From the NCBI RefSeq assembly GCF_033344935.1, contig NZ_JAWPMM010000001.1, positions 3,334,001 through 3,398,000 on the forward strand: 64,000 nucleotides of DNA, read 5' to 3'. The number at the start of each line of letters is the position of its first letter. Position 1 is the stretch's first letter. Shown one piece after another: positions 45,803 through 54,255 of the stretch. The notes below the pieces were generated by a model, which worked only from the letters and a program-made list of their open reading frames with translations, did no database searches and had not been told where the DNA came from. The position numbers and the translations under genes were made by a program. This DNA comes from Reichenbachiella sp. (lineage in GTDB: Bacteria > Bacteroidota > Bacteroidia > Cytophagales > Cyclobacteriaceae).

Positions 45803-47530
45803 ATGGAAGAAAATATCAAAAAATCTATTGACACTTGGCTAAATAGTAACATTGATGAAGCCGATAAAACTGCCCTTAAAGAACTAGTTACTAGTGGCAA
45901 TGAAACAGAATTGGTTGATTCCTTTTATAAAGATCTAGAATTCGGTACAGGAGGCCTTCGTGGTATTATGGGTCTGGGCTCCAACCGAATGAATAAATAC
46001 ACCGTAGGAAGTGCAACTCAAGGATTAGCCAACTACATCAACCTACAATTTCCAAATGAAGAAGCCTCAGTAGCTATCGCTCATGACAGCAGAAATAATA
46101 GCGACTTTTTCGCGCAAATCGTAGCTGACATTCTCTCTGCCAATGGAATTAAAGTTTATCTATTTGATGAACTCAGACCTACTCCGGAACTTTCTTTTGC
46201 GATAAGAGAACTAGGCTGTAAAAGTGGAATCGTGGTCACTGCCTCTCACAACCCAAAAGAATACAATGGATATAAAGTATATTGGGAAGATGGCGCGCAA
46301 ATCATTGCGCCACATGATACTAAAATCATAGAGGAAGTCAGAAAAATTACAAGTTTTGATCAAATCAAATTTGAAGCAAACACTGACCTTATTCAATCAA
46401 TCGGCAAAGACATAGATGATCGTTATTTGGCAGAAATGTCAAAATTGAGTCTTTCGCCAGACGCCATAAAAAATCAATCAGATCTATCTATTGTCTTCTC
46501 ACCTATTCACGGCACAGGTATCACGCTAGTGCCAAGTGCCCTTGAGCAATTTGGTTTTACTAATGTGACGATCATTGAAGAGCAGGCTACACCAGACGGC
46601 AATTTCCCAACAGTAGTATACCCTAACCCTGAAGAAAAAGAGGCGCTTACTCTGGCACTAGAAAAGGCTAAACAAATAAGTGCTGAATTGGTACTGGCCA
46701 CAGATCCTGATGCCGACCGTGTGGGCATTGCGATCAGAACTGAAACTGGTGACTTTGAACTATTAAACGGAAATCAAACAGGTGCTTTGCTCATCTATTA
46801 CTTGTGTTTAAAATGGAAAGAGAACGGTAAATTAGATGGCAACCAATATGTGGTAAAAACTGTAGTAACCACTGAGCTCATTAAAGACATTGCTACTCAC
46901 TTTGGAATAGAATGTTTCGACACTTTAACTGGATTCAAACACATTGCTGGTCTTATCAAAGAATTAGAAGGTAAGAAGACCTTCATTGGCGGTGGCGAAG
47001 AAAGTTATGGTTATCTAATTGGTGATTTTGTTCGAGACAAAGATGCAATTGCCTCTTGCGCTATGATCGCAGAAATGGCTGCCTGGGCTAAAGACAACGG
47101 AAAGTCCTTAGGTGATTTATTGGAAGAAGTTTACTCTCAGTTTGGTATGTATCAAGAAGATCTGGTCTCTTTAACAAAAAAAGGGAAATCTGGAGCTGAA
47201 GAAATTGAGCGTATGATGCATCAATTCAGAAATAACACACCTACTTCTTTAGCCGGATCAGAAATTGAATGGCTGATCGATTATCAAAACTCAACAGCTA
47301 AAAATTTACTTACCGGTCAGGTAGACAGTATAAACTTTCCATCGTCCAATGTGCTGCAATTTATAACCCAAGATGGGTCTAAAATTTCGATGCGACCGTC
47401 AGGTACAGAACCAAAAATAAAGTTCTATATGAGCGTTAGATCAGATTCTGACTCTGACCAAAGTTTTGAAGACGAAAAAAGAGGGCTTCAAGACAAAATT
47501 TCAAAAATTAAAGCGGAACTTGATTTATAG
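45803..47530 (+). CDS. Phosphoglucomutase / phosphomannomutase family enzyme
   Basis: A 575-residue four-domain alpha-D-phosphohexomutase. The phosphoserine is in TASHNPKEYNG near residue 145; the metal loop is DPDADRVGIA; the sugar-binding loop is GGGEESYGYL; the phosphate-binding loop RPSGTEPKIK is near the C-terminus. It most likely acts on glucose 1/6-phosphate. Paired with trpS, which shows no functional link. Confidence 0.93.
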   Translation: MEENIKKSIDTWLNSNIDEADKTALKELVTSGNETELVDSFYKDLEFGTGGLRGIMGLGSNRMNKYTVGSATQGLANYINLQFPNEEASVAIAHDSRNNSDFFAQIVADILSANGIKVYLFDELRPTPELSFAIRELGCKSGIVVTASHNPKEYNGYKVYWEDGAQIIAPHDTKIIEEVRKITSFDQIKFEANTDLIQSIGKDIDDRYLAEMSKLSLSPDAIKNQSDLSIVFSPIHGTGITLVPSALEQFGFTNVTIIEEQATPDGNFPTVVYPNPEEKEALTLALEKAKQISAELVLATDPDADRVGIAIRTETGDFELLNGNQTGALLIYYLCLKWKENGKLDGNQYVVKTVVTTELIKDIATHFGIECFDTLTGFKHIAGLIKELEGKKTFIGGGEESYGYLIGDFVRDKDAIASCAMIAEMAAWAKDNGKSLGDLLEEVYSQFGMYQEDLVSLTKKGKSGAEEIERMMHQFRNNTPTSLAGSEIEWLIDYQNSTAKNLLTGQVDSINFPSSNVLQFITQDGSKISMRPSGTEPKIKFYMSVRSDSDSDQSFEDEKRGLQDKISKIKAELDL

Positions 47531-47774
47531 TAATCAACCAGCTCATTTTCTGATATTTATGATAAAAACTCATTTTACTGCCAGCTATTATTCATGAAAA
47601 AAAATGTTTTGAATATATTGCAGACAAATAGTGAGTTTTAGGCTTGAAATACGGTTATAAATAAGAATGTCAATTGTACTTGGTTTATTCATCGAAAAAT
47701 TGATTAAAATATTCTGAATATATTTATATTTCATTTCTAATTATTTTACCACCTGAACATAAATTAATTCAAAT

Positions 47775-48749
47775 ATGGTAGTGCCCTTTTTGCTCATCAT
47801 TGTCGGTTTCGTTATGCTTATCAAGGGAGCCGATTTTTTAGTGAATGGAGCTTCCTCTCTTGCCAAAAGATATAATGTTTCGGATATTGCCATCGGTCTT
47901 ACAGTGGTGGCCATGGGTACTTCTGCACCGGAGTTAGTAGTAAATATCATATCAGGAGCTTCAGGTGAAAATGACGACATCGTTTTTGGCAATATCATCG
48001 GGTCCAACATATTTAACATGTTCTTGATACTCGGTATAGCCGCTGTCATTTACCCGTTAACTGTTCAGAAAAATGCACTTTGGAAAGAAGTCCCTTATTC
48101 ATTATTAGCAACCGTAGTATTATTTGTATTGGTTAATGACCAACTCATTTTTGGCGCGGAAGACAACGCCTTGAGCTTTGTTGATGGGATGATTCTACTG
48201 GGCATGTTTGTTGCTTTTCTCGCCTATGTTTTTCAAAACATGCGACGTACTGGCGACCTTGGTGGGGATATGGATGAGATCGAAATGTACGGAAGTCTCA
48301 AAACCACACTCATGATCGTATTCGGTATTGCGGGATTAGCCATTGGTGGTCAAGTGATTGTTGACAACGCTATCATCATAGCCGAGTATTTCCAGATTAG
48401 CCAGAAAGTAATTGGCTTAACCATCTTAGCGGCTGGTACCTCTCTACCAGAATTGGCAACTACTGCCGTTGCTGCTTTTCATAAGAAGTCAGATTTGGCT
48501 GTAGGAAACATAGTTGGTTCGAACATATTCAATTTATTGTTGGTATTGGGAGCTACAGCTACTCTAAATGCTCCAATAGCCTTTGACATTGATCTAAACC
48601 TCGATCTATACATCGTAATGATCGGAACGTTTATGCTGTTCATATTCATGTTTACTCTCCAAAAGTATAAATTGGATCGAGCAGAAGGCGCTCTTTACCT
48701 GGTCGGCTTTGTAGCCTACTGTGTATTCTTGTACATGAATCGTCTTTAA
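47775..48749 (+). CDS. Calcium/sodium antiporter (CaCA family, YrbG-like)
   Basis: A 324-residue membrane protein with about ten spans and the two inverted alpha repeats of the family: MGTSAPELVVN in the first half and AGTSLPELATT in the second, each followed by GNIIGSNIFNM or GNIVGSNIFNL. It exchanges Ca2+ for Na+ across the inner membrane. No regulatory gene is fused. The 244 A/T-rich bases before it hold no gene I can support. Confidence 0.93.
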   Translation: MVVPFLLIIVGFVMLIKGADFLVNGASSLAKRYNVSDIAIGLTVVAMGTSAPELVVNIISGASGENDDIVFGNIIGSNIFNMFLILGIAAVIYPLTVQKNALWKEVPYSLLATVVLFVLVNDQLIFGAEDNALSFVDGMILLGMFVAFLAYVFQNMRRTGDLGGDMDEIEMYGSLKTTLMIVFGIAGLAIGGQVIVDNAIIIAEYFQISQKVIGLTILAAGTSLPELATTAVAAFHKKSDLAVGNIVGSNIFNLLLVLGATATLNAPIAFDIDLNLDLYIVMIGTFMLFIFMFTLQKYKLDRAEGALYLVGFVAYCVFLYMNRL

Positions 48750-48780
48750 TAAGACAACTCTTCTTTTTTTCTTCTTACAG

Positions 48781-48816
48781 TTAACAGATCTTAACACCTT
48801 TTAACGATCCATTAAC
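48781..48816 (+). promoter_or_regulatory. Four helically phased TTAAC boxes before the ECF sigma operon
   Basis: TTAAC occurs at 48781, 48791, 48801 and 48812, all on one strand, with spacings of 10, 10 and 11 bases, about one DNA turn. This puts all copies on the same face of the helix, as for cooperative binding of a regulator. They lie 70-110 bases upstream of the sigma gene. The binding protein is unknown. Confidence 0.5.
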
Positions 48817-48888
48817 GGCCCGATGTTTGTTTAAAGCATACTTTGCATACGCATTACTGCAAAAGCAACCTTTACATACTAACACGCA

Positions 48889-49461
48889 TTGAATAACAAA
48901 GGGTACATCTCAAATCAGGATCAAATTTTGGACGATAGTCAATTGACAGACTTGTGTAAAGCCAACGATGAATTGGCTCAAAAGGCGTTGTATGACAAAT
49001 ACGCTAATAAAATGATGCGTACTTGCCTGAGATATTTGAATGATGAGATGGAAGCTGAAGACGCGATGATAGACGGATTTATGAAAGTTTTTTCTAAAAT
49101 TGACACGTTTGAATATCGCGGAAAAGGAAGTCTTGAAGGCTGGGTAAAAAGAATCATGGTTAATGAGTCGCTGATGCTACTCAGAAAACGAAAAATGGAC
49201 CAAGTCGAAATCGAAAAAGTCCATGACCTTTCTTCAGGCAACGTAACTGTTGAGTCTCAATTAATGGAAGAGACCATAGTGAATATCATTCAGCGACTGC
49301 CCAACGGATACCGAACTGTATTCAACATGTATGTGATAGAAGGCTACTCTCATAAGGAAATTGGTGAAAAACTCAATATTAGTGAGAATACATCAAAATC
49401 TCAATTGAGCAAAGCTAGAGCTTCTCTATCCAAATCTCTAACACAAATAGGTGCGCTATGA
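48889..49461 (+). CDS. RNA polymerase ECF sigma-70 factor
   Basis: A 190-residue two-domain sigma factor. Region 2 (LNDEMEAEDAMIDGFMKVFSK, about residues 50-70) binds the -10 element; region 4 (GYSHKEIGEKLNISENTSKSQLSKAR, about 150-175) binds the -35. There is no region 3. The start is a TTG at 48889, as no ATG precedes region 2 in frame. Its TGA overlaps the next ATG (ATGA), so the partner at 49458 is co-translated and is a candidate regulator of this factor. Confidence 0.9.
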   Translation: MNNKGYISNQDQILDDSQLTDLCKANDELAQKALYDKYANKMMRTCLRYLNDEMEAEDAMIDGFMKVFSKIDTFEYRGKGSLEGWVKRIMVNESLMLLRKRKMDQVEIEKVHDLSSGNVTVESQLMEETIVNIIQRLPNGYRTVFNMYVIEGYSHKEIGEKLNISENTSKSQLSKARASLSKSLTQIGAL

Positions 49462-50363
49462 AAGTCAATGGAAATCACAAAAACGGCCAATCATTAGATT
49501 CCCAAGAATCTAAGACTGATCAGATCAGCAAAAAATCTGTAGTCGTGTTAGAGGAGATCCCTGTAAAACACTTCAACCCGGCAAAGACTTGGGAGAAACT
49601 ATCGGAAAGACTTGGGAGAATGGATAAAGGGTTGGTGACTTGGGGCCTAGCTATGGCTGCTTCTTTCTCCCTATTGGTAGCCGCCAACATTGAGGTATTT
49701 GATTTGAATCCACTTGATTTCAATATTGAAGACCAGGTTATTTTAAACACACCTGAATCAAAGCAACACACGATCAGAATCCTTCCAAAACCTCCAGTTC
49801 ACATTACAGAATTAAAGCTTGCAAAGCCTACTCAACAAACTACAGAATTGAGGAAACCAGTGATTGCTCCTATAGTCAATAAGCAGCAATCAAAGACGGT
49901 ATTAATCATTGATAAGAACCAACACGAGTCTGTGGAAGTTTCTCGTTTGTCTAATCCGTTTGTTTCAGTATTTGGAAAGGTTAATTTTCAAACAGAAGGA
50001 GTAGTCCCTGAAATTGGTATTGACTTTAAAATAGCAGAAAATTATTCATCTAAACGTAGACAAATCTATAAAGTCGGCATGTCTTCTCAGCTCAACTTTA
50101 AAACCGACGAATCAGGAGACAGAAGCGTTCATCCGCATACATTTGTAAACTTAGAGTTTACCTCTCTTAATAAAAAGACAAACAAAGGCTGGACTTCTAG
50201 AGCTGGTTATTTATTGAATCCTGATGGGCAATTGTATCAGGATACGACTATCAAAGTGTCTCTATTTAGAAACATCAGCAAACATGTTAAACTAGGCCCT
50301 GAGGTGATCTTCACGAACAACATGAAGCAAGCTTATCCTAGTATCTCCTTAATATTAGGCTAA
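49458..50363 (+). CDS. Membrane protein co-translated with the ECF sigma factor; possible anti-sigma
   Basis: A 301-residue protein. About 70 residues of polar sequence are followed by a single membrane helix near residues 61-80 (WGLAMAASFSLLVAA). Then comes a basic, Pro-rich linker, and a C-terminal half of alternating strands (LNFKTDESGDRSVHPHTFVNLEFTS) ending SISLILG, as in beta-barrels or beta-sandwiches. The cytoplasmic N-terminus plus membrane span suits an anti-sigma factor, but I see no ZAS zinc motif. Cotranslation with the sigma gene supports the idea. Confidence 0.65.
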   Translation: MKVNGNHKNGQSLDSQESKTDQISKKSVVVLEEIPVKHFNPAKTWEKLSERLGRMDKGLVTWGLAMAASFSLLVAANIEVFDLNPLDFNIEDQVILNTPESKQHTIRILPKPPVHITELKLAKPTQQTTELRKPVIAPIVNKQQSKTVLIIDKNQHESVEVSRLSNPFVSVFGKVNFQTEGVVPEIGIDFKIAENYSSKRRQIYKVGMSSQLNFKTDESGDRSVHPHTFVNLEFTSLNKKTNKGWTSRAGYLLNPDGQLYQDTTIKVSLFRNISKHVKLGPEVIFTNNMKQAYPSISLILG

Positions 50364-51026
50364 TCAGGCAAATTGAAACTTCATATACTTGATACTCTCT
50401 CCTTTATTATAGAATAGTTCTTCGTATTTGGTCTTTACTCCAAAATGCTCATCCATGTATTCTGAATGGTACAGATCATGAGTGTGAAGCAGATTCTTAA
50501 CTTTCACTTGACCCTCTTTGAATAATTCTAGCGTATAGTCAAACAAAAAAGTATTGTCCGTTTTGAACTTAACCCATCCCTCATCCTTCAATAATTTTTT
50601 ATAAACCTCAAGATGCCTAGGTGCCGTTAGGCGCTTTTTTTCATCCTTGTCTTTTGGTCTAGGGTCTGGAAAGGTTACCCAAATCTCATCAATCTCATTT
50701 TCCCCAAAGTGCTTATCCAGCAACTCGATTTGAGTTCTTAAAAAAGCTACATTTTCAAGATTATTCTTAATAGCATAAGAGCTTCCTACCCAAATTCTTG
50801 AGCCCTTGATATCAACTCCTACAAAGTTGCATTCAGGTTGTTTCTCTCCAAGGCCTACTGTGTACTCACCTCTTCCACAACCTAACTCAACTACCAAATT
50901 TTGATCATTCTTAAAATGTTCTTCTTTCCATTTACCTATTAAATGTCCAAAATTTGGTTTGCCATCTTGCACTACATTGTACCGCTCGGCATTATCTTGA
51001 AATCGCTCTAGCTTTTTTCTTCCCAC
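50364..51026 (-). CDS. trmB: tRNA (guanine-N7)-methyltransferase TrmB
   Basis: TrmB methylates G46 in tRNA. It is 220 residues with the SAM motif ELGCGRGEYT, the catalytic-site FPDPRPK and the C-terminal TKYEELFYNKG. The start is a GTG at 51026, directly after the folC TAA with no gap (TAAGTG), and gives the conserved opening GRKKLERF. It is the last gene of the exbB operon. Its stop is adjacent to the end of the sigma-partner gene on the other strand. Confidence 0.94.
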   Translation of the reverse strand: MGRKKLERFQDNAERYNVVQDGKPNFGHLIGKWKEEHFKNDQNLVVELGCGRGEYTVGLGEKQPECNFVGVDIKGSRIWVGSSYAIKNNLENVAFLRTQIELLDKHFGENEIDEIWVTFPDPRPKDKDEKKRLTAPRHLEVYKKLLKDEGWVKFKTDNTFLFDYTLELFKEGQVKVKNLLHTHDLYHSEYMDEHFGVKTKYEELFYNKGESIKYMKFQFA

Positions 51027-52256
51027 TTATAAATCCTTTATTTCAGCAACCACAAAGGTGCTTCCTCCAATAAAAATTAAATCATTTGCCCCGGCCCGTT
51101 CGAGTGCCGCTGAATAGGCTTGATCCACCGAATCATAGCTCATTCCAGACAGTCCATATCCTTCACCTGCTTCTAACAGACGATCTACAGGCATCGCCCT
51201 TGGAACTTTAGCTGCGCAAAAGTAATACTCACAATCCTTAATTAGTAATGGAAATATCTTTTCAACTGTTTTATCGGACACTACACCCCATACGATGTGT
51301 AGTTTATCATAATCAATGTTTGCTATTTCATTCATCAGCCACACCACCGCCTCTTCATTGTGTCCGACATCACATATTACCATTGGACTTGATCGTAAGG
51401 TTTGCCATCTGCCTTTCAGACCAGTTTGTGCTACTACATGCTTTATTCCATTAGCAAATGCTTGATCACTTACCGAAACACCTTGCTCGCGCAACTGTTC
51501 TATTGCTCTCTTTACGGTGCCTATGTTGAGCCTAAGCACTTCAGGAGAAAGATCAGAATCATAAAGCAAATCTTGCGTTGCTTTTGTAGGTTCCGAAAGT
51601 AGCGCATGTTTTCCACTGGCTGTAGCTTTTATTTCCTCTAAAGCTTCAAAAGGCAACGCGCCTACAACCGCTGGAATCCCTTCTTTTATTATACCTGCTT
51701 TCTCTCGTGCGATCTCTTTTAGTGTATTGCCTAGCATATCTTGATGATCCAGGCTGATGGAAGTAATTACTGAAAGCTCCGGAGTAACTATGTTTGTCGA
51801 GTCTAATCGTCCTCCCAATCCAGTTTCAACAACCGCAAAATCCACTTGCTCCTGAGCAAAATACTCAAAAGCCATCACCACGGTAATTTCAAAAAATGAA
51901 GGTGATATTTCTTCTATTGACTGCTTATTGCCATTTACAAAGTCTGTAATAAAGGATTCCTTTACTTCCTCGCCATTCACCCGAATTCTTTCACGAAATG
52001 AGCGCAAATGAGGAGAAGTATAGAGTCCAACCTTGAAGCCAACGGACTGAAGAACCGAGGCAATCATATGAGAAGTCGAGCCCTTACCATTAGTGCCAGC
52101 CACATGAATACTCTTGAATTTTTTATGTGGGTTATCGAGTCGTTCGGACAGTCGCAAAGTATTAGTCAGGTCCTTCTTAAAAGCTGCTTTACCCACACGC
52201 TGATACATGGGCAGTTGAGTATATAAGAAGTCGAGGACTTCTTGATAATTCATCAT
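51027..52256 (-). CDS. folC: Folylpolyglutamate synthase / dihydrofolate synthase
   Basis: A Mur-ligase-fold enzyme of 409 residues that adds glutamate to folates and makes dihydrofolate. The P-loop is GTNGKGST near residue 54; the family motifs VETGLGGRLDSTN and SLDHQDMLG are present. The start has two consecutive ATG codons. It follows the tonB stop by one base and precedes trmB without a gap. Confidence 0.94.
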   Translation of the reverse strand: MMNYQEVLDFLYTQLPMYQRVGKAAFKKDLTNTLRLSERLDNPHKKFKSIHVAGTNGKGSTSHMIASVLQSVGFKVGLYTSPHLRSFRERIRVNGEEVKESFITDFVNGNKQSIEEISPSFFEITVVMAFEYFAQEQVDFAVVETGLGGRLDSTNIVTPELSVITSISLDHQDMLGNTLKEIAREKAGIIKEGIPAVVGALPFEALEEIKATASGKHALLSEPTKATQDLLYDSDLSPEVLRLNIGTVKRAIEQLREQGVSVSDQAFANGIKHVVAQTGLKGRWQTLRSSPMVICDVGHNEEAVVWLMNEIANIDYDKLHIVWGVVSDKTVEKIFPLLIKDCEYYFCAAKVPRAMPVDRLLEAGEGYGLSGMSYDSVDQAYSAALERAGANDLIFIGGSTFVVAEIKDL

Positions 52257-52257
52257 C

Positions 52258-53103
52258 TTAATTCGATTGGATAATAAAGGTAATTTTTCCTTTGGAGGTA
52301 GTCGCGGCTGACCTATTATCGGAAGTTTTGCTGAAAGTCAATTCCATTACTGCATCCCTATATACTTTTTCAACAACTGGAGAAACTGTTTTTTCCAGAG
52401 TTTTAATTCCAATAATCTCCCCCTCTTCATCTATAATGATTTCAAAAACAATTATCCCATTTTCTGAAGAGTTATCATTTGGTTTTGGTGTGAAATCCCA
52501 GTCCCAACCTGCTAAATCTAAACTTGAACCCTTATTACCTGTACCAGAACCATTATCTGTTTTCTTAAAAATAGCTCGATCATCAATTATCGGATCTTCT
52601 ATTTTTTTCTTCTCTTCTTCTTTTACTTCTGTTGTTTCTGTCGACTCCACAGTCTGAGCATCACTCCCAGTATCAGCTTCTTTCACCTCTGCTGTTTTTA
52701 CCTCTTCTGTAGCCTTAGTTTCTTCTACCACATCTGGACTGTTGACATCCTCAGTCACAGACTCTACGACTTCAGCTTCAGCCTCTACTATTTCAGCCTC
52801 CTCTCCTTCCGATTGTTCTGCAGCAGTCTGTTGGGATTGATCTTTAGCTTCTGCATTTTCTGTACTTTCTTCAGACACTTCTTCCACTTCATCCAATACC
52901 TCCTCTTGGACCGACTCTTCACTCTGATTTTCGCTCACAATACTGTTTCCGAGATTGAATTCAATTCCATATTCCGGAATGGGAGGATCTGGTTCCGTCC
53001 AAGCCAACATGACAAAAAAGATCATCAATAGCACAGCGTGTATCCCTATAGACACATAAAAACTGATTGTACTATTTCTTTTTTCTCGCTTGTCCAAAAT
53101 CAA
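52258..53103 (-). CDS. TonB-like energy transducer
   Basis: A 281-residue protein with one N-terminal membrane helix (residues about 13-37), a long acidic linker rich in Glu, Val and Thr (residues 55-170), and a C-terminal TonB domain (GIIVFEIIIDEEGEIIGIKTL). It carries energy from ExbB/ExbD to outer-membrane receptors. The start is a TTG overlapping the exbD stop (TTGA). Acidic rather than the usual Pro/Lys-rich linker is notable. Confidence 0.88.
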   Translation of the reverse strand: MILDKREKRNSTISFYVSIGIHAVLLMIFFVMLAWTEPDPPIPEYGIEFNLGNSIVSENQSEESVQEEVLDEVEEVSEESTENAEAKDQSQQTAAEQSEGEEAEIVEAEAEVVESVTEDVNSPDVVEETKATEEVKTAEVKEADTGSDAQTVESTETTEVKEEEKKKIEDPIIDDRAIFKKTDNGSGTGNKGSSLDLAGWDWDFTPKPNDNSSENGIIVFEIIIDEEGEIIGIKTLEKTVSPVVEKVYRDAVMELTFSKTSDNRSAATTSKGKITFIIQSN

Positions 53104-53489
53104 TCTGGTTTAGTGGCCAAAGATATTTTTGCTTCGAGTTTAGTGGCAATGCTAGCCACATTCACTAAGTGTTCAACTGGCACTGACTTATCACAATGTA
53201 AAACCACCACACCTTCTTTATCCTTCAATTCCGTTTGCAAGGTGTGTTCCAATCGACTGAGTGACACCTCTGTATCATTCACAAAATACTTCAGATCAGG
53301 TGTAATCGTTACGCTGATCTTTTGCATCACAATATTGGAACTTTTGCTCGTAGGTAGATTCACTGGCAACCCTGAAGGCGTGATAAATGATGATGTCAGC
53401 ATGAAAAATATCAATAACAGAAAGATTACATCTGTCATAGAGGACATAGAAAATGATGTCTCAATTTTATGTTTTGATCCTAAATTCAT
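53100..53489 (-). CDS. ExbD/TolR family protein
   Basis: A 129-residue membrane protein with a single N-terminal span containing the proton-carrying Asp20 in MTDVIFLLLIFFML. The periplasmic domain has the expected beta-alpha plan (VSLSRLEHTLQTEL). It works with ExbB as the proton channel. It overlaps exbB by one base and tonB by four. Confidence 0.92.
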   Translation of the reverse strand: MNLGSKHKIETSFSMSSMTDVIFLLLIFFMLTSSFITPSGLPVNLPTSKSSNIVMQKISVTITPDLKYFVNDTEVSLSRLEHTLQTELKDKEGVVVLHCDKSVPVEHLVNVASIATKLEAKISLATKPD

Positions 53490-54175
53490 TATTTCTGAGG
53501 CTCTTGTAAAAGATCTATAAAATCGATAGAGGTATATTCCATGCCATGAATCAGCTTACCTACTCTAGTAACTAAATAATTGTAAGCCAAGTATGTTAAA
53601 ATCCCAACAAATAAACCCGCAGCAGTTGTCACCATCGCCTCATAAATACCGCTAGAAAGCAACTTGGGACTGACAGCTCCTTCCTCTTGGGCAATAGATA
53701 TGAATGCTTGTATCATACCAGTAACAGTGCCTAAGAAACCAATCATGGGTGCTGCACCAGAAATGGTGGCCAAAAGGCTCAAGTTCTTTTCGAGTTTATA
53801 AATTTCGATTTTACCCACATTCTCAATAGATGCTTCTATACTCTTCAATGGGCTTCCTATCCTAGCTATCCCTTTTTCTATCATTCTTGCAATTGGTGTA
53901 GCTGTAGATCGGCACAATTCAAGGGCTTCAGCTATTTTTCCTTCCAAAACCATTTGCTTAATGTTCGGCATAAATGCTTCTGGGGTTTTGGCGGCATCCT
54001 TAATTGTCAACAATCGTTCGACAAAAACATAGATTCCGACCAAAGACAATAGCAAGATTGGCACCATCATATAGCCACCCTTCAACAACAGATCTAACAC
54101 TGACACCTGTTCAATAACTTCTTCTACTGGCATCTCTTGCGGTAGAGAGGCCAAAATCATATTTAGTATTTGCAT
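53489..54175 (-). CDS. MotA/TolQ/ExbB proton channel protein
   Basis: A 228-residue protein with three predicted membrane spans (near residues 35-51, 138-160 and 180-200) and the family segment ISGAAPMIGFLGTVTGMIQAF. It forms the pentameric channel with ExbD. It is the first gene of exbB-exbD-tonB-folC-trmB, all within one or a few bases of each other, so probably one transcript beginning here after a terminator. Confidence 0.92.
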   Translation of the reverse strand: MQILNMILASLPQEMPVEEVIEQVSVLDLLLKGGYMMVPILLLSLVGIYVFVERLLTIKDAAKTPEAFMPNIKQMVLEGKIAEALELCRSTATPIARMIEKGIARIGSPLKSIEASIENVGKIEIYKLEKNLSLLATISGAAPMIGFLGTVTGMIQAFISIAQEEGAVSPKLLSSGIYEAMVTTAAGLFVGILTYLAYNYLVTRVGKLIHGMEYTSIDFIDLLQEPQK

Positions 54176-54188
54176 AATTCCCTTTAAA

Positions 54189-54216
54189 CAAAAAAAAGGC
54201 CAAAATGACCTTTTTA
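54189..54216 (-). terminator. Terminator after the SPOR-domain gene
   Basis: On the minus strand AAAAAGGTCA pairs with TGGCCTTTTT and a T tract follows, between the SPOR gene and exbB. Confidence 0.8.
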
Positions 54217-54255
54217 TATTTTTAACACGACTCTACTACAATATCGTTTTTCTGA

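Noticed and set aside
47531-47774. Small gene before the antiporter (a 15-codon frame starting ATGAAAAAAAATG)
   Set aside because: Too short, A/T-rich and without any supporting signal.
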